42,661 nt of DNA from Candidatus Kapaibacterium sp. (GCA_018883125.1 VEQR01000021.1:1-42661); one strand, 5' to 3'. Positions 8,468 through 15,863 are shown, counted from the first letter of the stretch. Translations and numbers: made by a program. The notes: generated by a model not told the origin, from the letters alone.

Positions 8468-10192
8468 TCAGGGGGCCTTTGGTGTGCCCTGTTGTGCTGC
8501 AATGAGACCTTTGATCTCAGCTAGTGCCTGTTGAGTGATCGGTTCATCGGGCTTCTTTTCAACAGAGACGGTGAGATCTTCAAGAGCCCGCTGCAATTGT
8601 CCTACCTGGAAGTAGGAGATGCCTCGGGCACGATATACCTGGTAGTCGGTCTGCCCCTGATTCATCGTTGTCGTAAATGCATCTATTGCCTCAGCATGGC
8701 GCGACAGATACTGAAGTGCCACACCATACGCTCGGTAACTGTCGGCGTGGTTGACCCGTGCCCTGGAAAGGACGGCGAGATCGGCGGCACCGCGCTCGTA
8801 CTGCTGGGTCTTGATGTAGTGGATACCTCTGTTGCTGTAGGCGTAAAGAACACCCTTTTTGACGACGATATCGCCACCATCGGTGGACCGGAATTCATAC
8901 GGGTATTGCTCTATCACATCCGTCCAAAGTATCTCGGAATTCTTCCATACACCAATACGATCATTGCTGAGCCAAGCCATGGCGATGCCGATAACGCCAA
9001 TGGCAGACAAGGCGATAAGGGGCGAGCGCATCCGCGAAGCGAGGTGCTGTACTCCAAGACCGATGACGATGAAGAAGCCGATGTAGGGAACGTAGGTGTA
9101 GCGATCCGCCATTGAGGCGCCCCCTACGGAGATCACCTGCAGAACCAGTGACGCGGTGATGAAATAGAATGCTAAACCAAAGACGATCGTGTTCCAGACT
9201 GTTCCTCGGGATCGTCGCCACGCTACCACGAAACCGACAACAGTGAGTACCATCAAGACGGCCCCTGCAATCATGAAGAACGGGGTGTTGCCTGGGCGGA
9301 GGTCATTCGGATATGGATAGAATGCGGAAAGGTGAACGGGCAAGATCAGCTTATAGAGGTATTGAACGACGCCGTAGCCGGCAAACACCAAGCGGTTTGC
9401 AAGTGAATACGTGGTCGTGTCCACAAGGCCGACACTTGCTGACGACTGAATCGAAAGGACCATAAGACCGAACGCAATCGAAATGGCCATAAGAGGAAGC
9501 TTTTCCACCACGGGACGCACCCACCCCTGCCGGAATCTTCCAACATACATGTCGATTGCCAACAGAAGCACCGGCAGCGTAAGTGCCATCGGCTTGGATA
9601 GACACGAGAGGAGAAACAGCAGCACGGTTGCGCCGTAGGTTAACCATGCCGATGTACGCGTATACCGCACATAGGCAATGCAGGCCAAAAGGTAGAACAG
9701 CGTGTACAGAACATCCTTGCGTGCCGCGGCCCAGGCAACACTCTCAACGTGCATAGGATGTACTGCAAACAGAAGCGCCGCAGTAAAGGCCAGCGGAACA
9801 CTTCCGTTGAACATCATCATCATGAGCACGAACACGAGAACGGCGTTCACCGTGTGCAACGCCAGATTCGTTTGCATGAATGACTTCATCGTCATGCCCC
9901 CTCGCTCAACGTCGATAGCCAGAGAGAGCATGGTCAGCGGATGGTAGTTGGCAGACACGGTGGTCTTCGTGTCGAACATCTCCCGTATGCTCTTCTTGGA
10001 AACTGACTCAACAAGCGGCTGCTCGGTGATGTAGTAGTCATCATCCCAGTTCACGAACTGCTTCGATTCGTCGAAGATGGGCTGATAGCAAACAAGCGTG
10101 AGCAACACCACGAACAGGATGGAGCCCAGAGCCCATGGATTTTGCCACGTTCTGTGCGGTTGTTGCATTCGGGATGGTTGCGAGCTCTTCAT
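8468..10192 (-). CDS. Multi-spanning GT-C-like membrane protein with C-terminal TPRs (TMTC-like)
   Basis: The N-terminal two thirds hold many transmembrane helices. The first luminal loop carries an acidic motif, NWDDDYYITEQP, followed by SANYHPLTMLSLAIDVERG and HTVNAVLVFVL. This arrangement is shared by TMTC/DUF1736-type proteins and other GT-C-fold glycosyltransferases that use lipid-linked sugar donors. After the last helix the C-terminus carries tetratricopeptide repeats (LYAYSNRGIHYIKTQQYERGAADL, RARGISYFQVGQLQRALEDL). A role in protein glycosylation at the membrane is an inference from the family. The ATG at 10192 (MKSSQPSRMQQ) is taken over the track start at 10246; the true start is uncertain. 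A truncated gene of similar TM-plus-TPR layout lies at 12873-13639. Confidence 0.75.
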   Translation of the reverse strand: MKSSQPSRMQQPHRTWQNPWALGSILFVVLLTLVCYQPIFDESKQFVNWDDDYYITEQPLVESVSKKSIREMFDTKTTVSANYHPLTMLSLAIDVERGGMTMKSFMQTNLALHTVNAVLVFVLMMMMFNGSVPLAFTAALLFAVHPMHVESVAWAAARKDVLYTLFYLLACIAYVRYTRTSAWLTYGATVLLFLLSCLSKPMALTLPVLLLAIDMYVGRFRQGWVRPVVEKLPLMAISIAFGLMVLSIQSSASVGLVDTTTYSLANRLVFAGYGVVQYLYKLILPVHLSAFYPYPNDLRPGNTPFFMIAGAVLMVLTVVGFVVAWRRSRGTVWNTIVFGLAFYFITASLVLQVISVGGASMADRYTYVPYIGFFIVIGLGVQHLASRMRSPLIALSAIGVIGIAMAWLSNDRIGVWKNSEILWTDVIEQYPYEFRSTDGGDIVVKKGVLYAYSNRGIHYIKTQQYERGAADLAVLSRARVNHADSYRAYGVALQYLSRHAEAIDAFTTTMNQGQTDYQVYRARGISYFQVGQLQRALEDLTVSVEKKPDEPITQQALAEIKGLIAAQQGTPKAP

Positions 10193-10297
10193 GGGGCTAT
10201 CCAATACTCCACATTGCTGGTGCGCTTGGGTGAAAGGAAACCGCAAGATCGCTCAACAGATGAACTGCTGCAACGGATATGATTTGCCGATACAGCA

Positions 10298-11065
10298 ATG
10301 TCTCTCGGGTACTTCATAGTTTTGTGCGTGACTTCACCACGTTACGCTCGATTGATCTCTGGGTTAGTCTTCATACTTCTGCTGACTGTAAATGCCGTCG
10401 GTCAGCAGAACTTTTTCAATGTACCGAGCTCCGATATCACAGAACGCACCAAGGTATTCTTTCAGCAACAGTTCAATCTGTTCAGCAACAGCTGCACAAG
10501 TAACTCCACATTCTGTTATGGCGTTGGGCAAGGGACAGAAATCGGTGTTAACGTACTGGGCGTCTCCTATGACTTCGCTCAGAGAACGATGGTTGCGAGT
10601 CCGAAGGATGAGCAACCCGTGTACCCATCATTTGGGCTGAATGCACAGAAACTCTTCGAACTCTCCGACGTCTATGCTTTGTCGGTCGGTGCACAGCTGT
10701 TGTTCCCGCGGCAAGCTCATCGTTACGAATGGTATGCATATCTCAACAATCGAGTCGAGCTTCATCGATTGAAGCTTATCCTCGGCCTCTACGGAGGAAA
10801 CGATAACTACTTCGACAGCGAGCCACGCTTCAGTGGTTCGAATCGCTCGCTTGGTGTTCAGGCCGGTATCGAGTATGAGTTGATTGCCGATCGCATCTAT
10901 CTGCAGGCAGACTACCTCACTGGTCGAACAGCCCTGAGTAATCTGATTGTCGGAGGTGCCATCAAGGTCACGCAGTCCTTGTTTCTTTCAGCAGGATATC
11001 AGCTTCCAAACAACGTGCAAACATCCGCGAAGGGGCTGGTGCTTGAGATTACCTTCGTTGAGTAA
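10298..11065 (+). CDS. Outer-membrane beta-barrel protein, unknown role
   Basis: The protein is 255 residues long with an N-terminal hydrophobic export signal (ISGLVFILLLTVNAVGQQ). The remainder is alternating amphipathic strands rich in aromatic residues and Gly (VNVLGVSYDFAQRTMV, RLKLILGLYGGNDNYF, SLGVQAGIEYELIADRIYLQADYLTG, SLFLSAGYQLPNN), ending in a hydrophobic C-terminal strand. This is the pattern of a small outer-membrane barrel of the Bacteroidota type. No enzyme motif was found. It diverges from the TMTC-like gene and begins only about 105 bases from it, so the two may share a control region. I do not recognise a named family. Confidence 0.6.
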   Translation: MSLGYFIVLCVTSPRYARLISGLVFILLLTVNAVGQQNFFNVPSSDITERTKVFFQQQFNLFSNSCTSNSTFCYGVGQGTEIGVNVLGVSYDFAQRTMVASPKDEQPVYPSFGLNAQKLFELSDVYALSVGAQLLFPRQAHRYEWYAYLNNRVELHRLKLILGLYGGNDNYFDSEPRFSGSNRSLGVQAGIEYELIADRIYLQADYLTGRTALSNLIVGGAIKVTQSLFLSAGYQLPNNVQTSAKGLVLEITFVE

Positions 11066-11275
11066 TGCTCCTTACATCGAGTGCACCCGATCGCCAACCA
11101 GAAACAACACCGCAACATCCATCAGCATGATTTCAGCTTGAGACGAAAACCGGAAACCCGGTCGGCAAGATGACGCATTGATGTGCTTTCGTTCTTCGTG
11201 TCTGCGTCTCGGTTTCGCGAAAACCACCATGAGCACAATGCACGGAGCCTACTGCTTTCTGGCAAAGGAGTTGGA

Positions 11276-11633
11276 ATGATCGATCTCATTCGGAAGCCAT
11301 ATCATCACCTCGTCATTAGGTTTATGTATAACCGGCTTCGTCGAAAGCGGAGTGACATCAACGAACATTTGCCAACCCTTTATTCATATGCTTCGAAGTG
11401 TACGAATATTCTCGAGCTCGGCGTTCGTGGTTGTGTGTCAAGCTTGGCGCTGCTCTATGGACTTATCCGCAACGAGACCCCAGCGCCCAAACGACTTCTG
11501 TTGAATGACATCGAACCTTGTGATATCGATACGCTGCTTCGCGTTTCAGCCTCAACAGGTGTGCGCGTCAGCTACGAATGGATTAATGACCTTCAATACG
11601 AACTGGTCGATACTGATCTTCCCCCCATTGAGT
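11276..11633 (+). pseudogene. 3'-truncated SAM-methyltransferase-like gene, cut by the IS3 element
   Basis: The start ATG at 11276 is supported by a good ribosome site (AAAGGAG, spacing 5). The reading frame contains CTNILELGVRGCVSSLALLYGL, which resembles the glycine-rich SAM-binding motif I of class I methyltransferases, and KRLLLNDIEP, which resembles motif II. The protein breaks off after LPPIELT, just where a motif IV strand would be expected. From there the frame runs into the left end of the IS and stops at 11725 with IS-derived residues. The fragment has about 119 native codons, roughly half of a normal domain. The missing 3' half is not found on the far side of the IS. Confidence 0.65.
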
Positions 11634-11684
11634 TGACAGTTGGAGTGTTGAGAAATCGCCAGATTTGCTGGCAAGGAGACACCC

Positions 11685-12092
11685 ATGGGAAACACAACAA
11701 ATCACGGTCGTCGCTACGACGATGAGTTCAAGCAGCAGGCGGTGTTGCTTGTCGTGCGTGACGGGCTGGCGATACGACGTGTGGCATCAGATCTCGGCGT
11801 ATCGGAGCAGACGCTTGTGCGATGGGTCGATGATAATAGGCGCAGTACAAGTCCGGCCGGTGCACTAGCCAAGGATGACGAGCTTCGACGCTTGAGGAAA
11901 GAGATGGAGCTGGTCAAGACCGAGCGAGACATCCTAAAAAATGCGTCGGTATCTTCTCGCAACTCCCGAAATGATGTTTGCCTTCATCCACGAGCATCGA
12001 CTGGTATGGAGACTATCGGTGATGGCGCGCGTGTTGGGAGTCACTCGGCAGGGATACCACAAGTGGGCGGTGCGCCAACCGTCAAAGCGTGA
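11685..12092 (+). CDS. IS3 transposase OrfA (helix-turn-helix), C-terminus out of frame
   Basis: The product begins MGNTTNHGRRYDDEFKQQAV and contains a helix-turn-helix (IRRVASDLGVSEQTLVRWV), followed by a leucine-zipper-like coiled coil (LAKDDELRRLRKEMELVKTERDIL). This is the DNA-binding subunit of an IS3-type transposase. The ribosome site AAGGAG lies 6 bases before the ATG. After ERDILK the frame continues with about 49 residues (SVSSRNSRNDVC...) that look like out-of-frame translation of orfB. In the neighbouring frame the expected ending KKCVGIFSQLPK plus a stop is present. The native OrfA would therefore be about 100 residues, and this copy seems to carry a one-base deletion. Confidence 0.8.
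   Translation: MGNTTNHGRRYDDEFKQQAVLLVVRDGLAIRRVASDLGVSEQTLVRWVDDNRRSTSPAGALAKDDELRRLRKEMELVKTERDILKNASVSSRNSRNDVCLHPRASTGMETIGDGARVGSHSAGIPQVGGAPTVKA
11935..11943 (+). other. Damaged IS3 frameshift (slippery) site
   Basis: At the orfA/orfB junction the run reads CTAAAAAATGC, with six As. An A7 run would keep OrfA in frame to its expected stop (DILKKCVGIFSQLPK) and place orfB in the -1 frame, the usual IS3 layout. With A6, orfB sits in the +1 frame instead. Confidence 0.55.
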
Positions 12093-12870
12093 GCTGCGCC
12101 ATCGAGACTTGCGTCTTCGAATCCGGACGATCTACGAAGAGAGCAAGGGTAGCTATGGCAGTCCACGCATCACCTCGGAGTTGATCGAAGAGCACGGAAT
12201 CGTCGTCACCAAGAAGACCATCGAGCATCTCATGCGCCAGGAGGGCCTTTCTGTCAAGCCCAAGAGTCGATTCCGACCGACGACAGATTCCTCAAAGACG
12301 TTGGCTCCAGCACCGAATCGGCTCGACAGAATCTACTTGACGGATGTGGTCAATCGCGTCTGGCTGAGTGACTTTACCGAAGTGATCTGTCGTGAAGGTA
12401 AAGTGTACGTTGTTGCGATCATCGACATGGCTTCGCGACGTGTCATAGGGATGAACGTACATCACCGAATGCATACAGAGTCGCTGATGATCGCGCTACA
12501 TCGTGCGTGCAAGACGCGACAGACTTTTCCGAAGCTTGAAGGGCAGCGTCAGATCATCTTTCATTCAGATCGTGGCTCGCAATACAACTCGGAAACCTTT
12601 CGCAAGGCTCTGCTTCGACACGACATTGTTCAGAGTATGAGCGGTGTTGGGAATTGTTATGACAACGCTCCTATGGAGTCTCTATGGGCACGGATGAAAA
12701 CAGAACTGGCTTTCAACATGCCCTTTCGTGACCCAGACGAGGCTATCCATCGCATCAACCAGTATATTCACGTGTTGTACAACAGGAAACGGCGTCACTC
12801 TGGAATCGGCAACATTTCACCCGTCGAGTTTGAGGGGCGCTACATTCGTTCAATTCGACACTCTTCCTGA
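11941..12870 (+). CDS. IS3 transposase OrfB (DDE integrase catalytic subunit)
   Basis: The product is 309 residues long with an HTH_21-like region (RIRTIYEESKGSYGSPRITSEL) and an rve integrase core. The DDE triad is visible as Asp144 (WLSDFTEVI), Asp210 (IIFHSDRGSQY) and Glu246 (CYDNAPMESLW). The 35-residue gap between the second and third acidic residues is standard for the family. The protein catalyses strand transfer of the element when fused to or combined with OrfA. The frame opens just after a TAA at 11935 and uses an ATG at 11941. It ends two bases before the inferred right terminus. The catalytic subunit itself looks intact. Confidence 0.9.
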   Translation: MRRYLLATPEMMFAFIHEHRLVWRLSVMARVLGVTRQGYHKWAVRQPSKRELRHRDLRLRIRTIYEESKGSYGSPRITSELIEEHGIVVTKKTIEHLMRQEGLSVKPKSRFRPTTDSSKTLAPAPNRLDRIYLTDVVNRVWLSDFTEVICREGKVYVVAIIDMASRRVIGMNVHHRMHTESLMIALHRACKTRQTFPKLEGQRQIIFHSDRGSQYNSETFRKALLRHDIVQSMSGVGNCYDNAPMESLWARMKTELAFNMPFRDPDEAIHRINQYIHVLYNRKRRHSGIGNISPVEFEGRYIRSIRHSS

Positions 12871-12872
12871 CA

Positions 12873-13639
12873 ACCAAACCGGGGGAAGATTAAATGCCGT
12901 TGTGGCACTAGTGGTGTTTGGCATACTGCTCGTGATGAATGCTGCAGCCAACTACACGCTCCATAGGGCATATGAGAGCCCCTTGACATTTGCCTAAGCT
13001 GCCCTTTCCGCTGATGACCGGTCGGCCCTGGCGCACTTTCTCCGTGGTAACCAGCTGTATCAAAAGGGAGACAGTCTGGGGGCAATGCGCGACTTTACCG
13101 CGGCCCTTGAGCGCTACCCCGAGTTCCATGAGGCACGCTACAATCGTGCCCTTCTCCTCCAGAAGAGTAATAATCTTCAGGCGGCGTTGGGAGACCTCGA
13201 TCTCTTGCTTGGTTCGAAGCCCGACTACAGTGCCAGTGCATGGGAATCCCGAGCAATCATCAAAGCAACATTGCGCGATGGCAAGGGGGCGAATGAGGAC
13301 TTCCAACAGGCATTGCGCATGGAACCGCAGAATCCGAAGATACAGAGGAACTACAGCGTCTTCACGTCAACGTTGAACGCTGATCCCAACACATTGGCCG
13401 AGTCGGACCGGCTCAGTGAGCAGGGCATTCAGCTCGCACAGAAGGGTCAATTGAAAGAGGCACTCTCGCTCTTTCAGCGGGCGGCCGAGCTGAGTCCTAA
13501 TGATCTGCGTTCACGGGTCAATATCGGTAACTGCCTCCATGCCATGGGAGACCTGCCCGGTGCATGCCGGTCTTGGAAGCAAGCTGCTGCAGGGGGCAAT
13601 CGCTACGCTCAATCGATGGTAGATCGGTTCTGCAAATGA
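12873..13639 (+). pseudogene. 5'-truncated TM-plus-TPR gene with an in-frame stop
   Basis: Directly right of the IS, one reading frame encodes a hydrophobic helix (LNAVVALVVFGILLVMNAAANY), then HRAYESPLTFA, then a TAA at 12995-12997. The same frame continues with AALSADDRSALAHFLRGNQLYQKGDSLGAMRDFTAAL and TPR repeats to the stop at 13639. TPR-like units include HEARYNRALLLQKSNNLQAALGDL and EQGIQLAQKGQLKEALSLFQRAAELSP. The gene has lost its 5' part at the IS edge and carries an internal stop. A remnant protein could start at the ATG at 13085 (184 residues). The layout, a last membrane helix followed by TPRs, resembles the 8468-10192 gene, so it may be the end of a paralogue. Confidence 0.65.
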
Positions 13640-13803
13640 ACAGTTAAGCTCGTCGACAATCTGCACGCGGCAAACGGTGCTTCATTAGGCCCGGATTGCA
13701 TGGTTGACAAAACTACAGCAACATTCGTCTCCCATGTACGTAGACCACCCACCCGATCGATGTACTCGCTCTGCATATCTTCGAACGTTGCAACCCTAAC
13801 CAT
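13640..13803 (-). pseudogene. Possible remnant of an Lrp/AsnC-type ligand domain
   Basis: On the minus strand, a frame reading MVRVATFEDMQSEYIDRVGGL...TNVAVVLSTMQSG resembles the C-terminal ligand-binding (RAM) half of Lrp/AsnC regulators. The DNA-binding half is absent; the SRPBCC gene occupies the space where it should be. The similarity is judged by eye and is weak. Confidence 0.25.
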
Positions 13804-13814
13804 GAGAGGTGACG

Positions 13815-14231
13815 ATGTCACATGACAGAATATCGATCAGTGCCACTGTGTCTGCTGATAAAAGGAAGGTATGGGAGTGCTACACAAACCCTGAACACAT
13901 TACGAAGTGGAACTTTGCCGACCCTAGCTGGCATTGTCCAACCGCAACGAACGATCTAACGGTTGGAGGACGATACGTTGCACGAATGGAGGCTAAAGAC
14001 GGCAGCTTTGGATTTGACTTTGATGCCGTCTATACGGACGTGGCCATCGAGGAGAGTATCACTTATGAGTTTGGTGGACGGTATGCAACGATCTCGTTTG
14101 CTGAAGTGAATGGTCAGGTGGAGGTTTCAATCACCTTTGATCCGGAAACTCAAAACCCTATTGATTTACAACGAAACGGCTGGCAGGCCATCTTGGACAA
14201 CTTCAAACGATACACCGAAGCAAACGGCTGA
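13815..14231 (+). CDS. SRPBCC / AHSA1-type (START-like) domain protein
   Basis: The ATG at 13815 is chosen over the GTG at 13809 because GAGAGG lies 5 bases upstream. The protein has 138 residues. It begins ISISATVSADKRKVWECYTNPEHITKWNFA, the usual first strand and helix of the AHSA1/SRPBCC family, and it ends with the long C-terminal helix QRNGWQAILDNFKRYTEANG. The fold forms a hydrophobic cavity, and family members bind lipid-like ligands or act as Hsp90-activator-like domains. The ligand here is unknown. Its neighbour is a DoxX-like membrane protein. The two are separated by 238 bases, so they are probably not tightly co-translated. Confidence 0.85.
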   Translation: MSHDRISISATVSADKRKVWECYTNPEHITKWNFADPSWHCPTATNDLTVGGRYVARMEAKDGSFGFDFDAVYTDVAIEESITYEFGGRYATISFAEVNGQVEVSITFDPETQNPIDLQRNGWQAILDNFKRYTEANG

Positions 14232-14469
14232 AGAACCGGCCACACAAGATCACCATACCAACGCGCCTGATATGATCGCGGAGTGCTTCATTAAGAGCTG
14301 ACTGTTGAAAATGATAGTTTGGCCCTCGGACGAAATGCGCGACCGTTGTGCTGTTTGTTGCGCGATCACAAGAGGTGAAGGTTAACGAACAAATTGCGTC
14401 CGTCTCGTACCGGCAGAGGCACGTTACGGCGAACATTTGACCACATGAAGTGCAGGAGAAAACAAACCG

Positions 14470-14856
14470 ATGAAAAGAGAACAAGTAGTCTACTGGGCAG
14501 CAACAACAGTAATTGCACTGTTTGAAGGAGTTGTGCCGGCGTTGACTTCACAAACTGAACTTGCAAAAGAAGGAATCAGACATTTAGGGTATCCAGAGTA
14601 CTTTGGAAACGCTCTTGTGGTTTGCAAGATATTGGGGGTTTTAGCGTTGGTTTTGCCGCGAGTTCCCAAACGAGTAAAAGAATGGGCGTATGCAGGATTC
14701 GCTTTTGACTTCATTTTCGCCACGATTAGCCACGGCGCAGTGGATGGGATGATTGGGCAAACATTCTTCCCATTGGTCGTCTTGGGGATCTTGGCCATAT
14801 CATACATTTACTACCACAAGCTACAGTCGCCTACAAATCAAGCCTCAATGGACTGA
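14470..14856 (+). CDS. DoxX-like small integral membrane protein
   Basis: The 128-residue protein has four predicted membrane helices: VVYWAATTVIALFEGVVPAL, NALVVCKILGVLALVLP, WAYAGFAFDFIFATISHG and FFPLVVLGILAISYIYY. The spacing and the GxxEYFGxxLVxxKILG-like second segment (HLGYPEYFGNALVVCKILG) match the DoxX/DoxD-like family of small membrane proteins, whose role is often linked to redox or thiol chemistry but is not settled. Its codons use more A and T than neighbouring genes (many GCA, GGA, TTG, AAA), which suggests acquisition from elsewhere. A ribosome site (AGGAG) lies about 11 bases upstream, and a terminator follows 50 bases after the stop. Confidence 0.8.
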   Translation: MKREQVVYWAATTVIALFEGVVPALTSQTELAKEGIRHLGYPEYFGNALVVCKILGVLALVLPRVPKRVKEWAYAGFAFDFIFATISHGAVDGMIGQTFFPLVVLGILAISYIYYHKLQSPTNQASMD

Positions 14857-14908
14857 AGACATATACTTTTCGACTACTTATTGTGATTCTAGCGTAATCA
14901 GAAACGAA

Positions 14909-14941
14909 AAAGTCCCATCACAACGAGTGCAATGGGACTTT
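14909..14941. terminator. Bidirectional intrinsic terminator after the DoxX gene
   Basis: AAAGTCCCAT (14909-14918) pairs perfectly with ATGGGACTTT (14932-14941) around a 13-base loop. An A run precedes it and a short T run closes it, so it can act on both strands: for the DoxX gene from the left and for tRNA-Glu transcription from the right. Confidence 0.7.
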
Positions 14942-14966
14942 GTAGTCTTTGAAGAATAACGCGTCC

Positions 14967-15120
14967 GTACCTCCGTACTTCCGTACTTCCGTACTTCCGT
15001 ACTTCCGTACCTCCGTACTTCCGTACCTCCGTACTTCCGTACCTCCGTACTTTCTTCTTCGTACTTCCGTACTTCCGTACTTTCTTCTTCGTACTTCCGT
15101 ACTTCCGTACTTTCTTCTTC
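14967..15120. repeat. 8-mer tandem array (GTACTTCC/GTACCTCC) abutting tRNA-Glu
   Basis: Ten consecutive 8-base units (GTACCTCC or GTACTTCC) are followed by a higher-order 30-base unit made of two 8-mers plus a 14-mer, GTACTTTCTTCTTC. The 30-mers at 15061-15090 and 15091-15120 are identical. The next GTAC (15121-15124) overlaps the 3' end of the tRNA gene. The minus-strand 82-aa ORF over this stretch is a repeat artefact. Confidence 0.95.
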
Positions 15121-15121
15121 G

Positions 15122-15193
15122 TACACCGTACGGGAATTGAACCCGTGTTACCGCTGTGAAAGAGCGGTGTCCTAACCCCTAGACGAACGGTGC
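15122..15193 (-). tRNA. tRNA-Glu (anticodon TTC)
   Basis: On the minus strand the gene reads GCACCGT (acceptor), TC, a D-arm GTCTAGGGGTTAGGAC, an anticodon arm CCGCT-CTTTCAC-AGCGG with anticodon TTC, and a T-arm ACGGG-TTCAATT-CCCGT, then ACGGTGT and A as discriminator. It aligns base for base with bacterial tRNA-Glu apart from one base in the D loop. The first acceptor pair would be G-U. CCA is not encoded. An 8-mer repeat array starts immediately at its 3' end, and the accessory region lies on that side. Confidence 0.93.
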
Positions 15194-15239
15194 GTTCTGA
15201 AATTCAGAGCCGCAAATATACGAAGGAATCATAAACCCG

Positions 15240-15247
15240 TACCTTTG
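15240..15247 (+). promoter_or_regulatory. TAnnTTTG -7 box for coaE, nearly leaderless
   Basis: TACCTTTG matches the Bacteroidota sigma factor -7 consensus TAnnTTTG. The coaE ATG begins only 5 bases after the box ends, so transcription would start at or next to the start codon. No clear -33 TTG was found. Confidence 0.45.
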
Positions 15248-15251
15248 TGCC

Positions 15252-15863
15252 ATGACACTCGTAGGAATTACTGGCGGAATCGGCTCGGGCAAGTCCACGG
15301 TGGCGGAGCTTTTGAAGGGGCGTGGGTGGACGGTGTTTTCGTCGGACCAGACCGCCAAGCAGATCATGGCGACCGACCCAGACGTCCGCTCGGAGCTGGC
15401 TGCGGCTTTCGGCGAGCAGATCCTTACGCCGAGCGGCGTGAACGCCCCCTTGCTGGCAACCTTGGTGTTTGGGGCCGACCCCGAGAGCGGCAAACGTCTG
15501 GCCCGCCTCAACGGCATCGTACATCCACGCGTGCTGGACGTGCACATGCACGCAATACAGGAAGAGGAGAAGCGCGGTACGAGGTTCGTGGCCATCGAAA
15601 GTGCCCTGATCTACGAGGTCGACCTCGAAGATGGGTTCGATTACGTTGTGGTTGTGGATGCACCACACGAAGCCTGCCTTGAGCGCGTCATGCAGCGTTC
15701 AAAACTCACCCGACAAGACGTCGAGCGCCGGATGGCCGAACAGATGTCCCCGGAAGAGAAGCGAGGTCTGGCCGATTTCGTGATTGACAATGCCGGCACC
15801 TTGGATGATCTGAAGGGGGCTACCCAGACGGTGGCCATGGTGATCGAAGCCATGGCAGGATGA
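15252..15863 (+). CDS. coaE: Dephospho-CoA kinase
   Basis: The enzyme phosphorylates the 3'-hydroxyl of dephospho-CoA with ATP, the last step of coenzyme A synthesis in the cytosol. The N-terminus carries the P-loop GITGGIGSGKST (residues 5-16). The early acidic site appears as SSDQTAKQIM, where the common D in the D(A/H)xAR-type motif is kept. Further family features are RLNGIVHPRV, the lid-like QRSKLTRQDVERRMAEQMSPEEKR, and the closing ADFVIDNAGTLDDL. The length of 203 residues is normal. The ATG sits 5 bases after a TACCTTTG box with no Shine-Dalgarno sequence, which suggests a leaderless transcript. It is followed by trxA and the pterin dehydratase gene in the same direction. Confidence 0.95.
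   Translation: MTLVGITGGIGSGKSTVAELLKGRGWTVFSSDQTAKQIMATDPDVRSELAAAFGEQILTPSGVNAPLLATLVFGADPESGKRLARLNGIVHPRVLDVHMHAIQEEEKRGTRFVAIESALIYEVDLEDGFDYVVVVDAPHEACLERVMQRSKLTRQDVERRMAEQMSPEEKRGLADFVIDNAGTLDDLKGATQTVAMVIEAMAG

Larger units (their letters stand above)
11634..12872 (+). mobile_element. IS3-family insertion sequence (about 1.24 kb)
   Basis: The element holds an orfA/orfB pair typical of the IS3 family. Imperfect terminal inverted repeats are visible: TGACAGTTGGAGTGTTGA at the left end and, reading inward from the right end, TGTCAGGAAGAGTGTCGA (13 of 18 identical). The ends TG...CA fit the family, and the pairing may extend two bases further out on each side. No 3-4 bp target duplication can be seen at either choice of boundary. 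The two flanks belong to different broken genes. The orfA-orfB junction appears to have lost one A in the slippery run. Confidence 0.85.

Noticed and set aside
11066-11275. A gene fragment in the 210-base gap before the methyltransferase (minus-strand ending MLMDVAVLFLVGDRVHSM)
   Set aside because: The frame is short, with no recognisable similarity or ribosome site.
14393-14437. An integron attC-like site (TAACG...CGTTA) between the SRPBCC and DoxX genes
   Set aside because: The outer bases are inverted, but the conserved core-site sequence and internal pairing are not convincing and no integrase is present.
14967-15120. A CRISPR array
   Set aside because: The units are only 8 bases long (or 30 with internal repetition), with no unique spacers and no cas genes.
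14878-15126. An 82-residue acidic repeat protein (EEESTEVRKY repeats) on the minus strand
   Set aside because: It is only the translation of the tandem repeat and reaches the terminator and tRNA; it has no start signal of its own.
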